Positions 1-6,135 of a stretch of 15,786 bases of DNA are shown here, piece after piece. The notes below the pieces were generated by a model. That model was not told the DNA's origin. It was given only the letters and a program-made list of their open reading frames with translations, and made no database searches. Position 1 is the stretch's first letter, and each line of letters opens with the position of its first letter. The stretch lies in NCBI GenBank assembly GCA_031276985.1, contig JAISMA010000005.1, positions 1-15,786 of the forward strand, written 5' to 3'. The DNA comes from Helicobacteraceae bacterium (lineage in GTDB: Bacteria; Campylobacterota; Campylobacteria; Campylobacterales; SZUA-545). The position numbers and the translations under genes are program-made.

Positions 1-156
1 GGCGTGGCGGCGCGAATGTTTAGCTCGCTCGCCAAAGAAAACATCAACATTTTGATGATTAGCACCAGCGAAATCAAAATCAGCGTCGTCATTGAAAGAA
101 AATACGGCGAACTTGCCGTGAGAATCCTTCACGCCGCGTATGAATTGGACAAGTAG
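1..156 (+). CDS. lysC: Aspartokinase C-terminal end (partial, 5' end outside window)
   Basis: Frame 1 is open from the first base to TAG at 154-156, giving 51 residues. The segment starting GVAARMFSSLAKENINI and continuing with the MISTSEIKISVVIE stretch is the classic C-terminal ACT domain of aspartate kinase, where lysine or threonine binds for feedback control. The enzyme phosphorylates aspartate, the first step toward lysine, threonine, methionine and diaminopimelate. The identification is helped by the next gene: lysC lies directly upstream of hobA in Helicobacter pylori. Only the regulatory tail is visible, so nothing can be said about the catalytic domain. The stop lies 5 bases before the GTG of hobA, consistent with a single operon. 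Confidence 0.85.
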   Translation, partial: GVAARMFSSLAKENINILMISTSEIKISVVIERKYGELAVRILHAAYELDK

Positions 157-161
157 ATTTC

Positions 162-701
162 GTGGAGCAGCTTAGTAATTGGACGTTAAGCGCCATTCGC
201 GCCGACAGCCCGATGATGACGTGGATGGAAGAGCGCCGCTTCGATTGGGTGCCGACGGCGCACTCGGCTATAACGCAGCTTATGCGCGGCGTTTCGTTTG
301 CGATCATAACCGATCGTAGCCGCGAATGGTTCGCCGAATATCTCGTAACCCTGCTAAACGGAAGCGATAAAAAGCGCCCTTTGCTTCCGATTTTCAACGC
401 CCGCGATCTGTTGCCGCACCTTGATCGCGCAAATTCAAACGACGTCGATCTCGTGCAAAATATGCTTTCTATCGCGTTTGGCGACAAGTTTATATATTGG
501 TACATCGGGCGTGGCGACGACGTTCGCGCCCAAGCGCCCAAAAAAAGCGGCGACAGCTTTTTGTGGCTTATGGACGAGGAGGCTTCAAACGGCTTTTTTA
601 TGCGATCGGCGGATCATCTAATCGACATAAAACTAATGCACCTAGCAAGGCTGTTTGACAAAACGATCGGCGCGGTAATGTTCGGCGAGGTGAATCTCTA
701 G
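162..701 (+). CDS. hobA: HobA, DnaA-binding replication initiation factor
   Basis: A 179-aa protein with a GTG start, similar in length to H. pylori HobA (about 180 aa). HobA is a tetrameric SIS-fold-like protein that binds domain I of DnaA and organises DnaA at oriC. It is the Campylobacterota functional counterpart of DiaA. Matching features as I remember the family: an N-terminal WMEERRFDW segment, the ITDRSREWFAEYLVTLLN block (about residues 47-65), RPLLPIF, a central YWYIGRGDD, the SFLWLMDEE motif, and a C-terminal block with LIDIKLMHLARLFDK that ends FGEVNL. It sits between lysC and holB, exactly the H. pylori order. The Shine-Dalgarno sequence is weak (AAGTAG), so the GTG start is chosen by spacing from lysC and family length. 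Confidence 0.9.
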   Translation: MEQLSNWTLSAIRADSPMMTWMEERRFDWVPTAHSAITQLMRGVSFAIITDRSREWFAEYLVTLLNGSDKKRPLLPIFNARDLLPHLDRANSNDVDLVQNMLSIAFGDKFIYWYIGRGDDVRAQAPKKSGDSFLWLMDEEASNGFFMRSADHLIDIKLMHLARLFDKTIGAVMFGEVNL

Positions 702-703
702 CG

Positions 704-1333
704 ATGAGCGCGCTCTGGGTTTGCGCCGACAAAGAAACAGGCTTAAAGCGTTTGCTGGCGCAGATCGGCGATGCTCCCCGCGTCGTTTTTGAAGCGCAAA
801 AAGAGGAGTTTTCGGTCGCGGAAGCCAGAGAGTTAATCGCGGCGGCTTACGTCGCGAGCGATCGCCAAAAGTTTTTGATAGCCTCCGCGATCGGCTATAA
901 CGCGAGCGCCCAAAACGCGCTTTTGAAACTGCTGGAAGAGCCGCCGCGCAACATTGCGATCTATCTGCTTTCGGCGCGTAAATCGGTTTTTCTGCCCACC
1001 GTCAGATCGCGTCTGCCGCTTTATACGATAGCCGCGCCCAAACCGCCCAAAGAGCGCCTGCTTGATTTTGCGAGGCTTGATTTGCGATCGATCTACGACT
1101 TTATCAAAAACAACGGCAGGCTGGAGCGCGATCGCGCCAAAAGGTTCGCGGAGGAAGCGTTTGATTATTTCGTTTCGCTTAAAGCCGCGAAACCTACGCT
1201 CAAAAAAAGGACGCTGGATGCGTTTGATCGCGGATTCAAGATGATTACGCTTAACTCAAACGCGATCAACGCGATCCTACCGATTTTACTTCTGTTGCTG
1301 GAGTGCAAAGATGACGCGAAAACTTCCGTATGA
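704..1333 (+). CDS. holB: DNA polymerase III subunit delta' (short epsilonproteobacterial form)
   Basis: A 209-aa protein. The delta' subunit is the stator of the clamp loader that places the beta clamp on DNA. Visible hallmarks are SAQNALLKLLEEPP (about residues 67-80), the sensor region of the AAA+ fold in tau/gamma/delta', followed by VRSRLPLY, the usual position of the cut-off strand motif. The protein is much shorter than E. coli delta' (334 aa) and lacks an obvious Walker A or the cysteine zinc cluster. From memory the H. pylori homolog HP1231 is also short, so this is not a truncation. It starts 2 bases after the hobA stop, and its last 23 bases overlap the start of folP. Translation is therefore probably coupled. 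Confidence 0.85.
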   Translation: MSALWVCADKETGLKRLLAQIGDAPRVVFEAQKEEFSVAEARELIAAAYVASDRQKFLIASAIGYNASAQNALLKLLEEPPRNIAIYLLSARKSVFLPTVRSRLPLYTIAAPKPPKERLLDFARLDLRSIYDFIKNNGRLERDRAKRFAEEAFDYFVSLKAAKPTLKKRTLDAFDRGFKMITLNSNAINAILPILLLLLECKDDAKTSV

Positions 1334-2459
1334 TATAGATATAGCGCCTATTTTGGAAGCGATCGGCTGCGACAAAGCGGGCGCGGCGCTAATGCGGGAC
1401 AAAGCGCGAATCGATCGCTATCTGCTGAAAAACCTCTCGTGCGGCGCGGCGAACATTCTAAAACAAGACGCGCTTTCGATTGGCGCGGAGCTTGCGGTGC
1501 ATCGAGATACGCCTTCATGCGGCGTAACGCAAACCGACGCGCTTTTACTCGCAACGCCCGCGCAGTTAAAAAGGCTGATTGAAAAGGAAAAAACGCAGCC
1601 GTTTGGCTTGAAAAAGATAGCCGATCGGCTGCAATCGTTTTTGAAAGCAAACAAGCAAAAAACCCGCGTTATGGGCGTTATCAATATCAACGACGACAGC
1701 TTCAATCCCGCGAGCAGAACAAAAGCCGCCGACGTTCGCGCCAAAGCCGAAAAGATGATTCAAGACGGCGCGGCGTATATCGATATTGGCGCGGTAAGTT
1801 CGCGTCCGGGCAGCGACGGCGTCGATCCGCAAGAGGAGCTAAAACGGCTCAAGCCCGCGATCGACGCGCTATACGCCGCGCAAATCCACGAAAAGGCGAT
1901 TTTAAGCCTCGATAGCTACGAGCCGCTACCGCTTAAATACGCGCTTGATCGCGGTTTTCGGCTCATTAACGACATTACGGGAGGCGCGGACGATCGCGTT
2001 TTGAAACTCGCCGCCGAATACGACGCGGAACTTTGCGTTATGCATATGAAAGGCGATCCGAAAACAATGCAAAACGACGCGCGCTACGACGACGTAATCG
2101 AGGCGATCGACGACTTTTTTTCCGCGCGCGCGGAGGCGGCGCGATCGGCGGGCGCGAAACGGCTGATTTTGGACGTTGGAATCGGTTTTGGCAAAACGGC
2201 GGGCGACAATTTTAAGCTAATCGCCGCGCAATCTCATTTTTTGCGTTTTGGCTACGATCTGCTTGTTGGCGCTTCTCGCAAATCGCTAATCGACGCAATC
2301 TCGCCCGCCGCGGTTGGCGACAGGCTTGGAGGCACAATCGCTTTGCACCTTAAAGCGGCGGAATACGGCGCCGCTATTATTCGTTGCCACGATGTTTTTG
2401 AGCATGTTCAGGCTTTGCGCGTACTTGACGCGCTATCCGACGCGGCGCTCGCGAATTGA
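1311..2459 (+). CDS. folP: Dihydropteroate synthase
   Basis: A 382-aa enzyme that joins p-aminobenzoate to hydroxymethyl-dihydropterin diphosphate to make 7,8-dihydropteroate in folate synthesis; it is the sulfonamide target. The TIM-barrel motifs are all present in order: VMGVININDDSFNP (pterin/diphosphate loop, about residue 120), AAYIDIGAVSSRPGS (loop 2), SLDSYEP, LINDITGG, CVMHMKGDP, LILDVGIGFGKT, LVGASRKSLI and a final IIRCHDV. The roughly 115-residue N-terminal extension is typical of Campylobacterota FolP. The usual loop 2 (DIGGESTRPG) reads DIGAVSSRPGS here, a clear departure near the sulfonamide and pABA site. The ATG has a good GGAG seven bases upstream and lies inside holB. Confidence 0.93.
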   Translation: MTRKLPYDIDIAPILEAIGCDKAGAALMRDKARIDRYLLKNLSCGAANILKQDALSIGAELAVHRDTPSCGVTQTDALLLATPAQLKRLIEKEKTQPFGLKKIADRLQSFLKANKQKTRVMGVININDDSFNPASRTKAADVRAKAEKMIQDGAAYIDIGAVSSRPGSDGVDPQEELKRLKPAIDALYAAQIHEKAILSLDSYEPLPLKYALDRGFRLINDITGGADDRVLKLAAEYDAELCVMHMKGDPKTMQNDARYDDVIEAIDDFFSARAEAARSAGAKRLILDVGIGFGKTAGDNFKLIAAQSHFLRFGYDLLVGASRKSLIDAISPAAVGDRLGGTIALHLKAAEYGAAIIRCHDVFEHVQALRVLDALSDAALAN

Positions 2460-2460
2460 T

Positions 2461-2478
2461 AGAACTTCGGATCTTTTT
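2461..2478 (+). terminator. Weak candidate terminator after folP
   Basis: Two bases after the folP stop, AGAAC-TTCG-GATCT can fold into a short stem with one internal A-A mismatch, capped by the very stable C(UUCG)G tetraloop. It runs straight into a T run. The position is right for ending the lysC-hobA-holB-folP transcript, but the stem is short, so it is only a candidate. Confidence 0.33.
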
Positions 2479-2594
2479 GCGAGGCTAAATCGACGCGGCT
2501 AAACAAGTACCTTACGTCCGCAATAGCGAGGAACGCGGGTATCCGCTCCCGTAAACGATCGGGCTGCGTTAATCCAATGTAACCTCCAGATCGT

Positions 2595-2656
2595 CATTCC
2601 CGCGACAAAGCGATAGCTTGCGAAGCAAGCGCGATCGCGGAGGAAGGCGGGTATCT
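2595..2656 (+). repeat. 62-bp dispersed repeat, left copy of an inverted pair
   Basis: The ends read CATTCCCGCGACAAAGCG and GCGGGTATCT. The middle holds the perfect hairpin GCTTGC-GAA-GCAAGC. The same ends recur in inverted orientation at 2724-2785 at exactly the same length, while the middle differs. Conserved ends around a variable but still foldable core suggest a structured intergenic repeat (REP/MITE-like) rather than chance. The stretch has no credible gene: a 90-codon minus-strand frame across it has no coding character. Confidence 0.7.
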
Positions 2657-2723
2657 ATTTCTTGAAAGATAACTGAAAGCAAATTGCCATTTGTAAGCGT
2701 TTGTTATCGCTTCGCTATTTTTT

Positions 2724-2785
2724 AGATACCCGCATTCATTAGCGTCTTGAGCCGCTGTCGCGGCGGGCGCTTTATCGCGGGGATG
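2724..2785 (-). repeat. 62-bp dispersed repeat, right inverted copy
   Basis: Read on the minus strand this begins CATCCCCGCGATAAAGCG and ends GCGGGTATCT. It matches the terminal 18 and 10 bases of the left copy with two changes in the first block. Its core contains a different perfect hairpin, GCCGC-GACA-GCGGC. A 67-bp spacer separates the copies, so the whole 2595-2785 block can fold as a cruciform. A third, partial end with AGGAACGCGGGTATC lies at about 2529-2543. Confidence 0.7.
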
Positions 2786-2866
2786 GCAATTTTGCGAATA
2801 CAAAAGGCGATCGCTTTGCAAATTGGCTTGAACAACTTGAAGGCGATCACAAAACGATCGGCGCAC

Positions 2867-3319
2867 TTATTTCAGCGCGTACATCACGCCTAATTTCGCT
2901 ACCAATCTAGAAATAGTGCGGCGTTTTGTCTCCTTGCGGAATTCGTCCAAATTATACGCCAAAACTACAGGCTCGATAATAGTTTTGCGCGGAAGATTTA
3001 GATCGCTTAATAACTTTTTGCGATTGACGGAGACGCTTAACGCGAAACTTTTAATAACCGCGCTTAATAAAGTATCCTATTCTTTCAGCGCGATGATCGA
3101 TAAAACGGCGTTGCGATCGTATTCGCCGCCGATGTAAGCAAAAGCGATAATTTTGCCAGCGCCGATATAGGTTCGCCCAAGCAGATTTCCGTATTTGTCC
3201 GCTATTTCTCGCTTAGATTTGCATTGAAAAGGCTTCCAAAATTTAAGCGTTTTTTGCGCTTTTCATCTAGCCATTGCAACTTTGCGTCAAGCTGCGTTTG
3301 CGCGACAAAGTTATCGCAT
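2867..3319 (-). pseudogene. Decayed gene of unknown family (one TAG, one frameshift)
   Basis: On the minus strand a coding-like reading runs from about 3319 to TAA at 2867-2869. The upstream part (with DAKLQWLDEKRKKR) is in one frame. At the T6 run 3250-3255 (A6 in the gene) it must shift to continue as KREIADKYGNLLGRTYIG and AGKIIAFAYIGGEYDRN. A single TAG at 3077-3079 then interrupts it within ALKE-stop-DTLLSAVIKSF, after which it continues to VAKLGVMYALK. Restoring one A and reading TAG as Trp (TGG) would give about 150 continuous residues. I do not recognise the family. Its upstream end is lost where the AT-rich island begins, suggesting truncation by that insertion. Sequencing error could explain the A-run shift but less easily the TAG. 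Confidence 0.5.
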
Positions 3320-3381
3320 GAAGTTTTGGTGTTTTATCTTTTTTGAACGATTACTTGAAAATGAAAAATCATCTTTAGACA

Positions 3382-3789
3382 TCAAAATAATTGATCAGTC
3401 CATTTTATATTTTTACTTAATATACCTCTGTCGATCCAATCATCTAATGCATTTAAGGCATCTTCGAATGGAATTATATATTTATTCGACATAAGCGAAT
3501 AATATCCAAAATAGTACATGGTTTCTCCTTGCTCAAATTCATCTCCAAGAGAAGTTAGCGATTCTTCAAAGTCCGCTGATGTATAAGTTAAAATACTTTT
3601 TTCATCTAACCCAACTGATAGCCTGCCAATATCTTCAACTACTATATCAACGGAAAATATTCCTTTAATTATATTAGACGCTTTAAATTTTATTTCTTGT
3701 AGTTTAGCCATCAGCGAGTTCATTGATTCTATTCATTCTTCAACTGTATTAAAGCCATCTAAACAATATTCTAAATGTGATTTTAACAT
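3382..3789 (-). pseudogene. Imm1-like immunity protein gene interrupted by one TGA
   Basis: A strong Shine-Dalgarno (AAAGGAG) precedes ATG at 3787-3789 (MLKSHLEYCLDGFNTVEE). The frame meets TGA at 3733-3735 and then continues in the same frame as IESMNSLMAKL to TGA at 3382-3384, 135 codons in all. The downstream 113 residues include a central GLDEKSILTYTSA strand, YYFGYYS, and the segment IPFEDALNALDDWIDRG followed by NIKW near the end. That C-terminal pattern (IP-x-x-DAL...F/W...G...W) is what I associate with Imm1-type immunity proteins of polymorphic toxin systems. The stop sits where Trp (TGG to TGA) would be natural. TGG is used for Trp later in the gene and the gene itself ends in TGA, so this is a nonsense mutation rather than recoding. 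Restart at the internal ATG 3723 is possible. Family assignment is from pattern memory only. Confidence 0.5.
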
Positions 3790-3819
3790 ATAAATATTCT
3801 CCTTTGATATTTTAATCTA

Positions 3820-4041
3820 TTACTGTCTATCAATGGGTTCTGGATTCAAATCGTCATACAACGACTTTGACATTTTACCAACTTTTTCAGAAACTAGCAA
3901 TGTTTTTAAATATTCATCCGAGTCTTTTTTCTTGCTTTGCAAGAGTATTTCTTGATCTTCTATTTTCAATATTCCGCGAGCGCAATCGCCGGAATATCCG
4001 TTTCGGCTTGACGCTAAAGTCTCGACTATGCGCTTAAGACG
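3820..4041 (-). pseudogene. C-terminal tail of a lost protein preceding the Imm1-like gene
   Basis: The minus-strand frame is open from after TAG (4042-4044) to TAA at 3820-3822, 73 codons, with no plausible start codon plus ribosome site. The first part (RLKRIVETLASSRNGYSGD) has the base composition of the host. The last part, with KIEDQEILLQSKKKDSDEYL through LYDDLNPEPIDRQ, is AT-rich, polar and looks like a genuine protein C-terminus. It ends 30 bases before the Imm1-like ATG, the spacing expected for a toxin C-terminus followed by its immunity gene, but an upstream immunity gene is equally possible. I cannot assign a family. Confidence 0.4.
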
Positions 4042-4062
4042 CTAAAAGTTCACACAATGGCG

Positions 4063-4437
4063 TTAAACTCTCTGGATATCTTTTTCCAATACTCTTTTTG
4101 GCTTTTTCTTCCCGTCTATTCTGACATAATAATAGCGCTCTCGATTGTCAAGGCGCCATTCATTTAAAACAATAGTCGCGGAGATGTTTTGTCCAATCGC
4201 AACCCTTTCGCTAACTTTAAATTTTGGCGTCGGAAGCTCTTTGAAATTCTCTTTGTCAACTCTAAATATGCTATCCCCAAATTTCAATTTTATATACTTG
4301 TTTTCTGCGCCAATACATTCGAAAATTACAAAAGGTACATAAACCATATTAAATTCTTCTAAATCATCAGGATGAACCTTGTCTGATTGAAATTGCGCGC
4401 TCCATACATATCTACCCCACTTGTTATTATTCATCAT
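4063..4437 (-). CDS. Hypothetical 124-aa protein, DUF6960-like
   Basis: ATG at 4435-4437 (with a second ATG directly after) follows a near-perfect AGGAGGG, so expression looks real. The protein starts with WGRYVWSAQF, then HPDDLEEFNMVYVPFVIFEC, a KLKFGDSIFRV strand, a PTPKFKVSERVAIGQ turn and a C-terminal YYYVRIDGKKKPKRVLEKDI. This order (W-x-x-Y-x-W, HPDD, F-x-C, GD-x-x-F-R-V, F-K-x-x-E-x-V, Y-x-x-x-x-x-GKKK-x-K-R) resembles the family I recall as DUF6960, small proteins of unknown role. The second half looks like a small SH3/Tudor-like beta barrel. It is AT-rich like the rest of the island and unlike the flanks, so it was probably acquired. No signal peptide or membrane segment. It lies upstream of two broken genes on the same strand. 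Confidence 0.55.
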   Translation of the reverse strand: MMNNNKWGRYVWSAQFQSDKVHPDDLEEFNMVYVPFVIFECIGAENKYIKLKFGDSIFRVDKENFKELPTPKFKVSERVAIGQNISATIVLNEWRLDNRERYYYVRIDGKKKPKRVLEKDIQRV

Positions 4438-4450
4438 AATCCCTCCTAAT

Positions 4451-4479
4451 ATTGTATATTATGACAGTTAAATTGTCAG
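4451..4479 (-). promoter_or_regulatory. Promoter/operator candidate for the AT-rich minus-strand genes
   Basis: On the minus strand CTGACA (4474-4479) lies 17 bases before TACAAT (4451-4456), and an overlapping CATAAT (4458-4463) would give a better-placed transcript start ahead of the AGGAGGG. The dyad TGACA-N7-TGTCA (4462-4478) covers the -35/-10 interval and could be an operator. Campylobacterota promoters often rely on the -10 alone, so support is moderate at best. Confidence 0.35.
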
Positions 4480-4596
4480 TATACGCTGTCGAAAAATGAC
4501 GGCAAAAGCGCGTTTTTGCGTAGCGAACGGCTTGGTTTGTGTAAAATCGCGGACTAAATAAACGGGAGAACGCTATGAAATACACAGCTGAAGCGA

Positions 4597-5562
4597 TTGG
4601 CGCAAAAAGAGGCTTACGAGCGCGGCGCGGAGGCGCATGATCAAGGCGATTTCGCTCAAGCGATCGCGTATTTCACGCAATCGATCGAAATCGATCCAAA
4701 TTGCGCGGACGCTTACAACATTCGCGGAAACGCTTACGCTGTTTTAGGCGATACAGATAAAGCGATCAACGCTTACAACCAAGCGATTAAGATCGATCTA
4801 AACTTTGCAATGGCTTATTATAATCGAGGGAATACTTATAAAGATTTGCGCGATGACGAGAAAGCAATCGCCGATTATACGGAAGAGATCAAGATCGATC
4901 CAAATTACGCTGCAGCTTATAATAATTGCGGATATATTTACTACCATTTAGGCGAATATGAAAAAGCGATCAAAGATTGCGACAAAGCGATTGAGATCGA
5001 TCCTAATCTTGCGTCAGCTTACATCAATCGCGGGCTTGCTTATCACGAACTAGGCGAATATAAAAAGACAATCGGCGATTGCGATCGCGCTATTAAAATC
5101 GATCCCAACGACGCGATTTCTTACTATAATCGCGGAAACGCTTACGATAAAATAGGCGATTACAGCAAGGCAATCGCGGATTTTACGCAAACAATAAAAA
5201 TCAATCCAAAATTAGCGTACGCTTACAACAATCGCGGATACGTATGCAATAAGTTAGGCGAATATGAAAAAGCGATCAAAAATTGCGACAAAGCGATTGA
5301 GATCGATCCGAATTATGCGGAAGCATATTATAATCGCGCTAACGCGCACAGCTATTTAGGCGAATACAAAAAAGCGATCGCGAGTTACGATCTGGCGATC
5401 AAAATAAATCCAAATTATGCTGAGGCTTACCACAACAGATCGCTTTCTTTTTATCATCTTAAAGATTACGCAAGAGCGACAAAAGACGCCAAAAAAGCAT
5501 GCGAATTAGGCCTTTGCGGCATGTTTGAATTTATAACGCAAAACGAGTATTTGCGCGATTAA
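4597..5562 (+). CDS. Tetratricopeptide repeat protein (nine TPR units), start frameshifted
   Basis: A 321-residue frame made almost entirely of nine 34-residue TPR units with the canonical pattern AYYNRGNAY...LGEYEKAI...AIEIDPN. TPR solenoids bind partner proteins; no enzymatic domain is seen. The last unit ends KDAKKACELGLCGMFEF. In frame, the only near-start codon is TTG 4597, which lacks a ribosome site. A well-placed GGGAGA plus ATG lies at 4575 in another frame and reads MKYTAEAIGAKRG before running out of frame. Removing one A from the A5 run at about 4603-4607 would join MKYTAEAIGA to KEAYERGAEAHDQG, a smooth N-terminus. So the annotated start is either a true TTG or, more likely, a one-base insertion (biological or sequencing) separates start and body. 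No signal peptide is visible, unlike the related gene facing it. Units 4 and 7 are nearly identical in DNA. Confidence 0.75.
   Translation: MAQKEAYERGAEAHDQGDFAQAIAYFTQSIEIDPNCADAYNIRGNAYAVLGDTDKAINAYNQAIKIDLNFAMAYYNRGNTYKDLRDDEKAIADYTEEIKIDPNYAAAYNNCGYIYYHLGEYEKAIKDCDKAIEIDPNLASAYINRGLAYHELGEYKKTIGDCDRAIKIDPNDAISYYNRGNAYDKIGDYSKAIADFTQTIKINPKLAYAYNNRGYVCNKLGEYEKAIKNCDKAIEIDPNYAEAYYNRANAHSYLGEYKKAIASYDLAIKINPNYAEAYHNRSLSFYHLKDYARATKDAKKACELGLCGMFEFITQNEYLRD
4948..5309 (+). repeat. Near-identical TPR coding repeats (units 4 and 7)
   Basis: Positions 4948-5003 and 5254-5309 agree at 55 of 56 bases (one G/A difference) and lie 306 bases apart, exactly three 102-bp TPR units. Neighbouring units are more diverged. 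This points to recent unit duplication or gene conversion inside the TPR gene. Confidence 0.7.
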
Positions 5563-5616
5563 ATCAAAGATAGAAAACGAAACTGCTCAAAGCAAGTAAA
5601 ATTGTAGCGATCACGT

Positions 5617-6066
5617 TCAAACCAAATTATAACAAACTTGCGAAGCCGCTTTTAGCGCGCGTAAAGCGAGCGAATTTAGCGATTGCAAACCGCCGTTTAT
5701 TCGCTTAGCGCAGAGCGCGAACGAGTACGCGATCGACGCGGATGCAACTGCTAGTCGCGGATAAGTTTCTCTTTTTCTGCACGCGCCCAATAACTCGTAA
5801 TTGCCCAATTCGCATGCTTTGCGCGTGTCTTTGTCGGCGCTTTTATAATCGTCTAAATTGGCGTGAGTAGATTAGCGAGCGCTATGAACCGTCGCGTCGC
5901 TTGTACCGATTTTGATCGCTTGCGTAAAAGCCGCGAGCGCCTCTTGAAACTCGCCGCGATCGTAAGCCTCTTTTGCGGCGTTATCCGCGCCAACGACGAA
6001 AACCGCCGTCAAACAAAAGGCGATCAACGCCTTTGCGACTATTCCAAATTCAAACAACGTTTTCAT
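5617..6066 (-). pseudogene. Exported TPR protein gene broken by a single TAA
   Basis: On the minus strand GGGGGG-CGTT-ATG gives a clear start at 6066. The protein begins MKTLFEFGIVAKALIAFCLTAVFVVGA in effect: a signal-peptide-like segment of about 26 residues, then AAKEAYDRGEFQEALAAFTQ (a TPR unit) and AIKIGTSDATVHSAR. TAA at 5872-5874 stops it. The same frame then carries STHANLDDYKSADKDTRKAC and ELGNYELLGACRKRE down to TAG at 5617-5619. The second part matches the end of the neighbouring TPR protein (KDYARATKDAKKACELG), so the stop splits one ancestral gene of about 149 codons. The first 64 residues alone could still be secreted. The + strand TPR gene faces it, making an inverted pair of paralogs. 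Confidence 0.65.
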
Positions 6067-6135
6067 AACGCCCCCCTGATTTAATCGCGGGTCGCCCAAA
6101 CGCGCCCGTTTGCTTGAGGTTGCGCCGTTTTTGCG

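Noticed and set aside
2595..2785. Insertion sequence bounded by the inverted repeats
   Set aside because: Only 67 bases lie between the arms, with no transposase and no target duplication that I can see.
2594..2866. Minus-strand 90-codon frame as a gene
   Set aside because: It lies across the inverted hairpin repeats, has no ribosome site and shows no protein-like pattern.
3077..3735. Genetic code change with TGA/TAG as tryptophan
   Set aside because: Two interrupted genes place stops where Trp would fit, but folP and nadB end properly in TGA, hobA ends in TAG, the Imm1-like gene itself ends in TGA, and TGG is used for Trp throughout.
4502..4519. GCAAAA-GCGCGT-TTTTGC hairpin as a terminator
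   Set aside because: It sits upstream of the TPR gene with no transcript ending there and no T run after the stem.
4948..5309. CRISPR-like spaced direct repeats
   Set aside because: The regular spacing is the 102-bp TPR unit inside a coding frame; there are no unique spacers of uniform length.
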